The notes below the pieces were generated by a model. The model was not told the DNA's origin and ran no database searches. It saw nothing but the letters and a program-made list of their open reading frames with translations. Positions 1-10,677 of a stretch of DNA of 64,000 bases are shown piece by piece; the stretch's first letter is position 1, and each line of letters starts with the position of its first letter. This stretch comes from Gamsiella multidivaricata (lineage: Eukaryota; Mortierellomycota; Mortierellomycetes; Mortierellales; Mortierellaceae): the NCBI RefSeq assembly GCF_025024155.1, contig NW_026251737.1, forward strand, positions 1 to 64,000, in the 5' to 3' direction. A program made the translations under genes and the position numbers.

Positions 1-2232
1 TCTCAAACTTACAGGAGCAACGCAGGATGATCGGGTCGCCGGATGGGACCTTGTTGGAGGGCGATCTTTCGTTAGACGCACGGCTGGATGCACTTATCGC
101 GACCGAGCAAGAAGGTGCACCCTTACCAGTCTTTGGACTAGACGAACAGATTGCGAACAATATGATCGAGAATTGCATTGGGTATGTACAAAATGTAAAA
201 TAGACTCTGATTTTTCTTCCCATTTGTCAGATGCTATGCGAACACAAAAAAGCCAAGTCTAACTAAAGTCAACTAATTTTTTTATATGTACGTGTCATAC
301 GAACTATAACGACAATGGCAATGGATAAACAGCACGATGGGGCTGCCATTGGGCCTAGCCTTCAACTTTTCGATCAACGGCTCGCCGCTTGTGATTCCCA
401 TGGCCATCGAAGAGCCTTCAGTTGTGGCTGCAGTCTCGAGCGCAGCCAAGACCATCTCGACCTATCAAGGGTTCCAGGCTTGGGCGCCCGAACGTAATAT
501 GATCGTCGCACAAGTACAGTTAATAGATATTCAGGACAATGACATGGACCAGGTTATGGCCAGGATGCAGCATCGGGAGAAAGTCATTCGGGAGGAGGCG
601 AATGAGTACTGTACGAACATGGTACTTCGCGGCGGAGGCGTCCAGAAAGTAACCTTCCATCGAGTCCGCAGACATGCCAGTCGGGAAAGCTTTCAAGGGC
701 AGGATTTGTTAGTCAAGTATGGGGTTGTATCGGCCTCTACTCTTCCGAAAAGGACGGAGAGAGGAATTACCTCGCAGGGACGGTGTTCAGAATGGCTGGT
801 GGTGCATTTGCATATTGATGTTGGAGATGCAATGGGCGCCAATTGTGCAAATACGGTCGCGGAAGGGGTGGCACCGTTCTTGTCGAAATTAAGTGGAGGT
901 CGAGTTGGAGTCCGGATCCTCAGTAATCTGAACGTTGATCGTATCGCCAAGGTAATCACCAGCGAAACACTTTGTTCTCTGTTTGCCTATGGGGTTTACT
1001 GGACTTGAAATTGATACATATATATTCTGTGTATTTGGATTTTCGATATTAGTCGATGTTCCGTTTGCCGTTCTCGCATATGGGCTACAAATCTTTGTCG
1101 GGCAAGGACGTTGCTGTCCGGATCCTGGAGGCCTATGAGTGGGCAGATCTCGACCCTTATCGTGCAGCGACCCACAACAAAGGGATTATGAATGGTATTG
1201 ATGCGGTCGCATTGGCGACGGGACAGGATTGGAGGGCTGTTGAGGCAGGAGCGCATGCGTGGGCCAGCGGTGCGGGCACCTATTCAGAACGGTCCACAGA
1301 TGCCTTCTCATCACCGTTGTTATCTTCATCTGCGAACTCGCCTGCGTCTGGAAGAGCGGCCTTCTCGTCGAATGGGACCAATGAAAACGATAGCCATACG
1401 ACAGCTCGGAAGAGACAGTTTGGCAAGGATGGCGATGGCGATCAGCAAAGCAGGATCTCTCGGGGTGATGCATACAAGCCCTTGACAAGATATTGGATTG
1501 AGGAGGACGCGGAGCGATTGAGGCAGGGGTATAAGGGTCAGGATGCACTGGTGTTCTGTGGAGAACTCGAGATACCCATCATGGTTGGGACCAAAGGAGG
1601 CGTTTTGAGCACGAACCCCGTCCATGCTTTCACTCTTGGAGTGATGCGATACCCCGACTCAAAGCAGCTCGCCATGGTATGTCTTGCGCTAGCAATCCGC
1701 ATGAAAAAAAAAAGTTTGCTCCGCCATCTTATCATATTATATAGTGTTATCTAACCATAGCACACTCCTTCTTTTCTTTTTCTCCGAAATATTGCTGTCT
1801 CTGTAGGCAATGGTGACGGTGGGGTTGGCACAAAACTTTGCGGCACTACGTGCGCTGGTAACTGAGGGTATCCAACGCGGACATATGGCCTTGCATGCGA
1901 GGAATATCGCCATCTCTGCGGGTACGCCCCCTGACTCAGTTGACGAGGTCACGGCCTATATGATCGATACAGGAAAGATCCGACTTAGTGCTGCAAGGTT
2001 GTATATTGAACAACGTCGTCTTGCGCTGTATACTGCAGGAACTGGCATCGGGATCGGGATGAGCGTTACTGCTGCGAATACTAGCAGTGTTAATCTTGGA
2101 AGCGAAGGCACGAGTGCAGCGACGAATGGTATGGATGGTATGAACGGCACGAATCATGGCAGTAGTATCCATCATGGCCCCAGTAGCGATGGAGTAATTT
2201 CAGATGCACAAGCAACCGAGAGATCACATTAG
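1..2232 (+). CDS. class II HMG-CoA reductase, 5'-partial
   Basis: Hydroxymethylglutaryl-CoA reductase interconverts HMG-CoA and mevalonate. The sequence follows the soluble bacterial/archaeal class II enzyme rather than the membrane-anchored class I enzyme of eukaryotes. Motifs in order are [17 protein letters not shown] (catalytic Glu), DVGDAMGAN (nucleotide-site loop), [10 protein letters not shown] (catalytic Lys), GQDWRA (catalytic Asp) and GHMALHARN (catalytic His). Exons are about 3-181, 333-951, 1053-1676 and 1807-2232, with GT-AG introns; the start codon lies left of the window. Two segments are extra relative to class II enzymes: about 40 residues before WLVVHL (around 690-790), which may hide a short intron, and a Ser-rich low-complexity insert of about 60 residues (around 1285-1480). 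No membrane segment is visible. The family call is firm; the exact joins around 690-790 are not. Confidence 0.88.
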
Positions 2233-3537
2233 GAGCAACAGAAAAACTAAGTGACTGACAGCAAGCTAATACTAATAAAATCAAGGACTGATTGCGCGCA
2301 CATAAAAGTGTTGCCACCAAACAGTAAAGCAGCAAGGGCAACAGCAATCGATCATACCATGGCGTGCATTTGAGCAGTTGAGCAATTGAGGCCTCTTTCT
2401 ATCCCTCCCTCTCTTATTTTCTCCCATATGCCACACTACTACTGCTTTCACCCCCTCTCTTTCTTCCTTTTCCATCTTAGACATCAACTCTCTCAGTCCC
2501 GCTTTTACTCTTACTCCTTTAACATATGGCACTACCACTGCTTATTTAATTGCGTCAGCTGCAAGGAAGAATCGCACTAGGTGGATATTCTGTGCCTTTC
2601 CCAAGAAGTATGTCGCGTCGCAATGGATACACTGACCCTAACTGACTTTTATTATGGACTCCAAAAACTTATTTCCTTGTTATTCGTGAATCTACAAGGG
2701 AACGTCAGGTTACCAGGGGCCGGAAGCTAAGCTAAACGAGCTTTCACCTGGGTGGAAAGGGTCTATATTCCTGAGCTGGATCAACCCTACAACACCGGGC
2801 TTCTTTCTTCTCGCGCTAGGATGCATGGACACATATTCTGAGTTTAATATAAACCCCAAGGAGGTCCGAGTGCCAGGGACGCATTGTGGAATGCTGCGCC
2901 CAACGAAATAAAGGGGGGATAAGGTTTTAAGATAAAATAAGAATGAGAAAAAGGGGGAAAAAGTTTGGATCAGTGGCCACACTGGTTCATGGCCGCTCTC
3001 CAGGCTTCAGGGAGTTTGCCGGGTCCACATGTTACCAAAGGCAACACCTTCCTTCTTCGCGATAAACAAGGACGAGAAGACGTACTGTACAATTCTGTTG
3101 ATTTCCCCTAAGTCAAAGTCGACGCTCGGATGCAGTGCTGTTCACAAAATGCTTCAATGTTCGGCAAGCTGGGTTATCTTTTTTTGAATAGCTCGACATA
3201 CATTCATTCAATCCCTCTTTCCCCCCACATAACTCGCGTAGCAATGTTCTTGGATGTTGAGAATAAACCTACACCGTTACAGCACGTCTGCACTGCTTCC
3301 TGATTTCCTACCTTTTTTTTTTCTGTACTTGTCAATGAAGCAAGTTTGACGCTATGCTCAAAATCATATCATTTATTTTCTACTTTGTATGCTCGATCTT
3401 TACTCTGTGCACTGCCTGCAGCCGCATAGGCACGCTCCGAATGAGAGCACGACAGAAACCTTCCGGAGAGGTGTAGGGAACTAACTTTGTAACTGAATCT
3501 TCAGATAGACTCTGCGAGCACGAATTTTTGCTTCTCC
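2233..3537. other. intergenic, no gene seen
   Basis: About 1.3 kb downstream of the reductase. It contains a pyrimidine-rich run at 2390-2530 and AT-rich sequence with short homopolymers. Open frames are short and show no recognisable domain. No tRNA or other RNA gene was recognised. Confidence 0.5.
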
Positions 3538-3683
3538 AGCACGTGCTGGAGGAAAAACAGGCATGAGCTGCATGCAAAACCATTTGGCGAACCAGCACAA
3601 ACCTTTTGTGGAAGCAGCACAAACCGTTTGGTGAACCAGCACAAACCTTTCGTGGAAGCAGCATAGGCACAATTAGCGTACAT
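3538..3683 (+). repeat. fold-back element, left arm
   Basis: This arm is the reverse complement of 4031-4187 with few mismatches and one 12-nt indel. It begins at the palindrome AGCACGTGCT and ends at AATTAGCGTACAT. Inside, two alternating cassettes built around GTTTGTGCTG (seen on the minus strand) recur four times, separated by CTTCCAC(A/G)AAAGG and TTC(A/G)CCAAA(C/T)GG spacers. The structure is therefore both an inverted repeat and a short internal tandem repeat. Confidence 0.85.
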
Positions 3684-4030
3684 GCAGGTTTATATTATTG
3701 TTTGCTAACACTTCACCAACTCATCTTTCCTCTCATTTTTTCACTTTCAACCATTGTACTGCAACGTAACAATCAATTTTGTCGTCCCCGTCTTCGTCCT
3801 CGCAGACCATTAAGTGTTCGTCCATGAGCCTTTCATTGGTGCAGTCCTCATCATGGTAATTATCGTCGACATCGTCGTCAAAAGAGAAATCATTGTCATA
3901 TTCGTTCTGACTAGCCATTGCAAAATATGTCTCAAGTGGAGAATTTGTGTGTGTTGCGTGGAAAAAGGCGGCACGAAGAATTTTATTGAGAATGGACAAA
4001 AGACAAGAAGACTCTGCTATGTGAATCCAG
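3684..4030 (-). other. loop of the fold-back element, possible small ORF
   Basis: The loop between the two arms is about 350 bp. It contains an open minus-strand frame (about 3912 down to 3733) starting MASQNEYDNDFSF with a strongly acidic Asp/Glu-rich composition. No homology is recognised. It could be the remains of a passenger gene, or chance coding in an AT-rich loop. Confidence 0.35.
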
Positions 4031-4187
4031 TATGTACGCTGATTGTGCCTATGCTGCTTCCACGAAAGGTTTGTGCTGGTTCACCAAACGGTTTGTGCTG
4101 CTTCCACAAAAGGTTTGTGCTGGTTCGCCAAATGGTTTGTGCCTGTTTTGCATGCAGCTCATGCCTGTTTTTCCTCCAGCACGTGCT
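4031..4187 (-). repeat. fold-back element, right arm
   Basis: Inverted copy of 3538-3683. It ends at the same AGCACGTGCT palindrome and carries a 12-nt insertion relative to the left arm (near 4137-4149). The two arms enclose about 350 bp, giving a 650-bp stem-loop structure reminiscent of a fold-back or MITE-like transposon. No clear target duplication was found outside the arms. Confidence 0.85.
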
Positions 4188-4999
4188 CCTTTTTTTTTCA
4201 GCTCAGATCTCTGTGCCAGGATCCATGAGTAGGGCGATTGTTATCCATGCTGTGTTCCAGGCTCCAGTCTACAATCCAAATAAACCATATTCATTTTTTC
4301 TTCTTTGAATACATGTCGCGCTGCCTATCCTCTTGAAGATGGAGTCTTGACGTGTGCGCTTAAGGCCCGTCATTTGCAAATCAGATCCTGATGCTTAAGG
4401 ATAAGCAGGTCTTGGATGGCGCGTAGCACAGCGCATTATAAATCATTCCATCTGCTCTGCTCTCTATCGACTGTCGCTGCTTTCGTCTACTCTGCATATC
4501 CTCCTGCTTCCCATCCTTCCCGCGGCTGTTCACAGTCAGCTACCAAAAGCCGTTCAAATCTAAATTGGTTAATGATCTTATCTTTCTGTTGCGGAATACT
4601 TCATTACGCAAAGATCAAAGCACCTGGCCATCTGTTCTAACCGAGTTTCTATTAAACAGCTCCCTCGCCTCGCCCTTTTTCCTGCTACAAACTTTTTCGC
4701 GCTGTCATACAAGGCATTCGACGTATGTATTCGCCTTGTTAACGAAAAAGATAACGAACTTTAACATTGACGTGATACTTCCCTGCATTGGTAATCCACT
4801 TTAATTGCAGAGGGCGAGGAGGAGGATTTAAATGAGAGCAGAGACGAAGATGACGATACGATGAGGATCAGGGCAGACTGATAACAAACGTATTGAAATA
4901 AAAAAATCATATTAGCTTCACCGCTTTCTGGCGAGGACCTCATCTTGTTACAGAAAGAAAAAGTCGAAAAAATACCCACAAAGTACAAGTACTTTTTAG
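4188..4999. other. intergenic, no gene seen
   Basis: AT-rich sequence with only short open frames and no recognisable domain or RNA gene. Confidence 0.45.
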
Positions 5000-5371
5000 A
5001 TGGGGGTTACTTCTCTGTACCAGGAATTGAAAAAGCATGGGTTCCCGTCAAGCTTCGTCGACCCAAAATCGCTGGCGAACGCACAGTTTGAGGTGGATTT
5101 TCTTGGGTCATTTTGATGACCAAAAACTATAGCGAAGGCCGTGCGTTCGAAGTAGGTCACATCATGGGAAAGAAGCTGTCTGAGACTTTTGGGCCTTGCA
5201 AAGTGAACCCCAAGACCGGCCTCCAGCGCGATCGGGATCACAACGCTGGCCAAAACATGGTTAACACTACCCTTCAATGGGCAAAGGACTTTAAGTGGCC
5301 CGACGCACGGAACCGGCGACTTGTCAAGAGGCAAGAAGCACCCATTGATATGGAGCATACTATTATAGCTA
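5000..5371 (+). pseudogene. decayed ORF pair: XPG-like start plus TnpB/Fanzor-like tail
   Basis: An ATG at 5000 opens a short frame, MGVTSLYQELKKHG followed by VDFLGSF, which ends at tandem TGA TGA codons (5114-5119). The start resembles the N-terminus of XPG/FEN1-type nucleases (MG[IV]xxLW). A second, shifted frame (5116-5371) follows immediately and contains GLQRDRDHNAGQNMV. That resembles the RD-x-NA-x-N stretch carrying the last RuvC acidic residue of TnpB/IS605-OrfB and Fanzor proteins, although no zinc-ribbon CxxC pairs are visible. The arrangement suggests a larger gene that lost its middle and its frame. Both family resemblances are weak and inferred from short motifs. Confidence 0.35.
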
Positions 5372-5568
5372 GTAAGTTACTCCTTCATTCATTGCCCTGT
5401 AAGTCTATAGTGCGCCACAGGAAAGCGATTTCTTTGCTACCTCAACCTTTTGTTTGGCATTCTTTTTATTAGTTAAAATGGTAAAATAGTACTGTACATG
5501 GTTGCGAAGAAGATAAAAAAAAAAAAAAAAAATGCGATGATTCTTATTTTGATATGAAAAAGAACCGC

Positions 5569-8500
5569 TCACAGTTCACGCCGAGGCAAGGGATAAGGTA
5601 AAGCCTGCGAATGACGACGCGACGGAGACTTTGGCAGCGGCAGAGGTGGAGACCAACTATCCCGAACAGAAGCTGAAACAGACGCCGACTGAGGTTGAGG
5701 AGGCGAATGCATATGCTGGTCCTCCAACATCCTCGGAGATGGCGATGTGGATCCTGCTCCCGACAGCGCCGTTACCATTGCTGAAGAGCTCAACAACTCA
5801 GCCCCCGATCCCCTACGATCAGCTCCTACTCCAGATGCGTCTCCGCCAGAGGCACTCAATGCCATCAAACTAGCCAACGCAGAAGTCGTTTTCAGGTCTG
5901 CTGACAATGCGGCCGCTGTAGCAGTTGAGGTCTCTGGAGTGGGACCGGTCGGTCCAGACCCAGAAGCTGAAGGAGTTCCCAAGGCCTGATCCAATCCACT
6001 CAAGACCGCCGCTGCTCTGCCCAGAAGCATTGACAGATGTGACACCTCTCTCTGAAGATCCTGACGTGTCTGCTGCAACACCTCGCTATTAGCAAGAGCC
6101 GATACAGCCGCTGCTGGTGCCGGCACTTCTGGTGCCGGTGCTGTTCCAGCTCCTGACGGTGGAGGCAGTCCACTCGACGAGACTCCGTTCATGGGTAGCA
6201 GAGGTGGCGTTGAAGAAGATTGACGCTGGTGCGATGAGTAATGATGCTGCTGTTGATGATGCTGTTGAGGATGACGATGATGGTGGTGGTGAAGTTGAGT
6301 ACTATGATGATGGTTACGGTGTGAATGGAGCGACCCCGTTTCTGATGGTGAAAACTGTTGCAAAATTTCAGATGCCCTAGGAAGTGGCTGCTGCTGATGA
6401 CGGTGGTGGTGGTGGCCATTACTCGGATGATGCGGTGACGGCAATGATATCGGTGGCAAATGTGCAGGCTCACTCGATCTTCCCATGCCGCTACGCTCGC
6501 TGCTTCCATCGCGATGGCTGGGATCCACGAACGAAGGAAGCGAGTGACGATAAGGGTCTGCATATCCAGAGCCGCCACTCGAGGTCGTGGGTCCAGGTCC
6601 AGGTCCATACGTACGCGAGTGAGGAGGAGGAGATTTCGACATATGTGGCGACTTTCCGCGATGATACCCTCCATGCGGGGACCTCGATGTGCGATAGTGC
6701 TGTGAATAAGGGTCGATCGGGCTAGGCGATCCCTGCCGAGGATAGAGTGGCGGTGAATGTGGGCTAGGCCCCGATGAATGCACGACACCCCTCGACGATA
6801 GTCTGGTATTAAAGGATGAGGATGACACGGTCGCGTATCCGGGCAGACGCTGGTTCCACCCTGACGAATAAGACGAGAACTGGGAGGACGGGTGCATGCT
6901 ATCCTCTATATCGTTCGGGTGATGACGATGCCCATGTAGTCCTTGATATCCCTGCATGGTGATGTCGTGAGGGTGGTCGTCGTCCTGGGGATGACGGTGT
7001 TGAGGACGCTGATAAGGCGGCGTGTGCTGGTTCCGAGGCGGTGGCGGAGGGTGGGTTGGATAGCGCGACATGGACATGGATTGCGTCGACTGGTATTGAC
7101 CATTGCCCTGGTGCAGACCAAGCAGATAGCGGGACGATTGAGAGCGACTAGGTGAAGAGTGATGTGATGTATACTCATGGACAGGACCCATCGGCTCCTG
7201 GGATCTCGACAAGTGCTGAGGCTGATGATAGGGCGACCCTTGACTCATCGATGAGTATCGTCTAGAGCCGTAGTGATGGTCGTCATGGTCGCTCCTCTCC
7301 CGTCCGTGGTCATCACGGTCATGGTCATGGTCGCGGTCATGGTCACTGCTGCCCATGTTCTCTAAAGGTGACATGCTATGGCGCGCCTCCGGTGTCTTGT
7401 GCGTATGGTTGTGATGCGGCCAACCCCTGTGTCCGTTCGCAATTCGCTTAGGCAAGATATAGTCTTCAATTGCTGGGACAACCTTTGACTCATTCGTACT
7501 CTGGACACGCCGACGTTTGGTAGCGGTACGACCCTGCTTCTCTGCCTGGCTGTCGTTATCGCTGGGGTCGACCTCGGATGATGTAGGGGCTGCTGGGCTA
7601 TTGGATGCATGTTTTGGGTGCAATGACTTTTGCAACGATCGCTTTTGTCCCCCCTCCTGCGGCTGTTGTTCTTGTTGCGCCTGCTGCTGTTGCTGACTGG
7701 TTATTGGCTGCGTTGATTGTTCCTGAGATGCCGGTGGTGGCGAGCTGGCCGTAACATGGACGCGCTTTCTCCGCTTGATTACAGCTCTTTTCATCGTCAC
7801 CGGTCGGTGGACATTATGCAACTTGAAATAGAGTCCGCATGCATTGCAGATGGTGTTGCCAAAGCTATCACGGCGCCAGAGAGGTGTTGTTGTCGTTCTG
7901 CAGTTGGCACAGACCAGGTTCTGACGGTTGGCCTGGTGCTGATTGAATGATGGACACCCGGCGCATGACTCAGCTCCTCCAGCACCGTTACAGTTGCCAT
8001 CTCCTGGACAGGTTCCTGCGCACTCGCTGTCATTGGTATTGTCCTTCGCGCCTCCTGCAGCAGTCGCTGAGGCAGATTCGCCCATGGCTGTAGATGATTC
8101 AGCATTCCCGCGCTCGTCAGATTCTTCGGCTCCGTCCTCCGATGTATCTCCTTTTTTGTTCGCGGCGCTGCGTTTGAGCCATGGTGGTCGCGTTAGATTC
8201 CTGGCCTTGAAGTAAAGACCTATGTTCCATATGACAGAAAACACAAAAGACCCATTGTATTAGCTAACCTTGCCAACACTATATATTCACCTTGTTGATT
8301 CCCTGTTGCGGTAGTGATTTTATCGTTTGGGTGATGGCCATGTTTCCTCAAACATCCCAGCGAAAATAATAGTAATAATGATAATAATAATAGTAATAAT
8401 GGAAAAGCAGTTGAGATATCATACCACAAGCATTGCAGATCGTCTGGCCGTTGGTGGCGCGCCTCCAGAGCGGTGTCGTGGTAGTGCCACAGTTGGCACA

Positions 8501-9307
8501 GCTTGTTGCGGTCACGCCAGCCTTCTGTTCCTTTTTGGCACCTGTGTTTTCAGGTAAGTTCTCGGACGGTTGTCGCTGTGGTTTTGGACTAGCGGATACA
8601 TGCTGGGATGTTGCATGGTTCTCGGACGAGGTATTCCAGGGTTGGATCGACTCTGAGTCCTCTGTTTTCATATGGATGGCCGTATCGGTCGTATCTTTCG
8701 ATGAGGTAGTTGTTGTTATATCAGGACGGCTCGTGACAGTGCCTTTGGATGAAGACAGCATGAGAAGCGACGAAGTTGCAGCACTGATAGATGCCGAGGA
8801 TGGAGAGGGTGCAGAAGAGGATGCAGTGGTTGACGGATAACCATATGCGGCAGCGTAGGGTTTCGGCGAGATGATGCTTGTGAGAATGGTGGAAGAGAGC
8901 GAGGAGAGGGGAGCAGAGGTGGAGAGTCTAGATTTGAGTGAGGATGAGAGGGCGTTGGATGTGGGAATCGAGCCACTGTTGTCCATGATGTTGTGAGTAT
9001 GATGGTTTTGAGATAGAGACGACGGAGATGGGTCCGATGTGGCTGCTGTTGTAGGCGCAGGTGAAGAAGAGGAGGTGGCGGAGACCGAGACCTCGGGTGG
9101 AGTAGATGATTCGTACGCACCAGAGGAGGAAGAAGGTTCTTGTTGTGTGACAGTGTGTGGATCATGATCAAGAGACTGATCCTTTGTGGCGGATATGGAG
9201 GTGGATATGAAGGATGATGAAGAAGGTGTCGAGTGTTCCTGGTCTCCTGTGGCTGCTGTTGCTGCTGTTGCTGCAGAGGCAGCAGACTCGGCATCTGCAA
9301 GAAACAT
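5569..9307 (-). CDS. SreA/Fep1/Urbs1-type GATA iron-response repressor
   Basis: Two-finger GATA factor of 1177 aa in this model. Exons run 9307-8425 and 8219-5569, with the intron splitting finger 1 just after its last cysteine. Finger 1 (residues about 270-295) and finger 2 (about 398-422) are C-x2-C-x17-18-C-x2-C with TPLWRR. Between them lies a cysteine-rich segment, C-x5-C-x8-C-x2-C (about 365-383), with the [12 protein letters not shown] signature that distinguishes iron/siderophore repressors from nitrogen GATA factors. In known fungi this region senses iron and the protein represses siderophore and iron-uptake genes in the nucleus. The long C-terminus is His/Pro/Ser-rich and has a coiled-coil-like stretch ([16 protein letters not shown]). 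The start is uncertain: TTTCTTGCAG|ATG at 9307-9292 looks like a splice acceptor, so a 5' leader intron (donor CCGCAG|GTACGT near 9750) with translation from the ATG near 8984 is possible. Confidence 0.9.
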
Positions 9308-10289
9308 GTGAGCAGACTGCCCCGGTTCGAGTATTCCGTCCGAGAGAGAGAGGAAATGTACGTGTTAAGGAGAGTATGTGAGAGTGAGAGAGTGAGAGAG
9401 GAAGTGAGAGTGTATGTGGAAGTGGGATGTGAGGGTGAGGGTGAGGAGTACAAGGGGATCGAGCAAAAAAAAAAAGAAAAAAAAGAAAAGAAGAGGTTAG
9501 AATGATTGCTTCGATGAGAGCAAGCGAGTGAGCGATGAATGCGTGATGAGTAAATGGGCGAGTGAATGAGAAAGCGATGGGAAGGAAAGAAGGGAAGGGA
9601 GGGAGTTTGGCTGGGTGAAGCAATCTCGGATTTTTTGTCCGAAGTTGGGAAAAAAGGAAATAGCAGGCAGGAGTAGTTGTAGCAGTAGCAGTAGTAATGT
9701 GTTAGTTGTAGTATCGTAGTAGTAGTCAGTTGTAGTAGTAAGAAAACGTACCTGCGGATGTGAATAGGACACGAGACAGGTGAGATAGAGATGGGGGGAC
9801 TGGCGGCACCAAGTAGTACAGGTATGCGAGCGTATGTGCGTGGGGAAGGGAAGAAGGGAGGAGAGGAAGGAAGCACAGGTGGATCGAAGGAGCAGGAAGG
9901 GTGGAGTAGTATTTTGGAGGTACGCTGATTAATATAAAAGAGAAGGAAGGAGTCAAAGGAATAGGAAGCTAGAAATACGATATTATAGGAAATAAACAAA
10001 GGAACAGAGGAACAAAGAAACAACAATGGGCGATCAGTCGAGTGTGCTTCGAAATGGGCGACGGCAGAGGGAAGAGGACTGCCCACCCCCACCTGGACAA
10101 AGTACGTGTAACTTTCCTACAAATGGAAAAAGAACGACTACTACTGGTCTATAGACTGGTGCGACGGCTGCGACTGCAGCTGGGACTGTGCAACTGCCTC
10201 GGCCCACCCACACACACCTCACTCCCCCGCTCCCGAAAGGTTCTTTTTCTCGTTTTTGAGTTGGCCAAATCAGCGTCGTTGATCAAGAG

Positions 10290-10315
10290 AGATAAGCACG
10301 ATCAAGTTCTTATCT
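10290..10315. promoter_or_regulatory. inverted pair of GATA-factor sites
   Basis: AGATAAG at 10290-10296 and its reverse complement CTTATCT at 10309-10315 face each other across 12 bp, about 1 kb upstream of the GATA-factor start codon. WGATAA is the core target of fungal GATA factors, so the pair may mediate auto- or cross-regulation. Function is inferred from the motif and its position only. Confidence 0.45.
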
Positions 10316-10358
10316 GAGATGGGAGTACAACATAGATCAAAAGGGCGTCCCTCTCCCA

Positions 10359-10410
10359 TGCACACAAACATACCAAGCACACACACATACACTCACACAC
10401 ATACACACAC
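10359..10410. repeat. CA-rich microsatellite
   Basis: Imperfect ACACAC/ACATAC repeats lying in the spacer between two minus-strand genes. Confidence 0.8.
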
Positions 10411-10677
10411 CCTCCACCCTCTTTACCCGTGCCACTCTTCTTTGCTCTCCTCTTTAATCGCTCCATAACCAAATCCACCTATACTCCTCCTCAACTGCTC
10501 CTTCAAAAACAATATCAAATAAAACAAAGATATAGGCCAATGCCCACCGAATGACATGTCTTCTTCTTCATCATCAGCATCGTCTTCATCAACATCACAC
10601 ATGCATATCATTGTTTAAGGGTCTTATTTTTTCTTTCCGTCTATGCAATCGCATCGCCCTACAAACAAAGCACTGCC

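Larger units (their letters stand above)
9308..10677. other. leader and intergenic region upstream of the GATA factor
   Basis: Minus-strand leader of the GATA gene, pyrimidine-rich and low complexity, with a plausible leader intron about 9750-9293. Beyond it is a spacer with a CA-rich microsatellite (10359-10410). Long open frames here come from low-complexity sequence and have no domains. Confidence 0.5.

Noticed and set aside
2710..2790. CGGAAGCTAAGC resembling a 5S rRNA internal segment
   Set aside because: The match is confined to about 12 bases and the rest does not follow 5S sequence or pairing.
5996..6788. Long minus- and plus-strand frames overlapping the GATA-factor tail
   Set aside because: They are alternative frames of a His/Ser-rich coding region and lack domains.
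8716..10092. A 458-codon minus-strand frame upstream of and overlapping the GATA gene
   Set aside because: Composition is low complexity (Ser/Pro/Leu/Tyr runs), it overlaps the GATA exon in another frame, and it crosses probable leader-intron sites.
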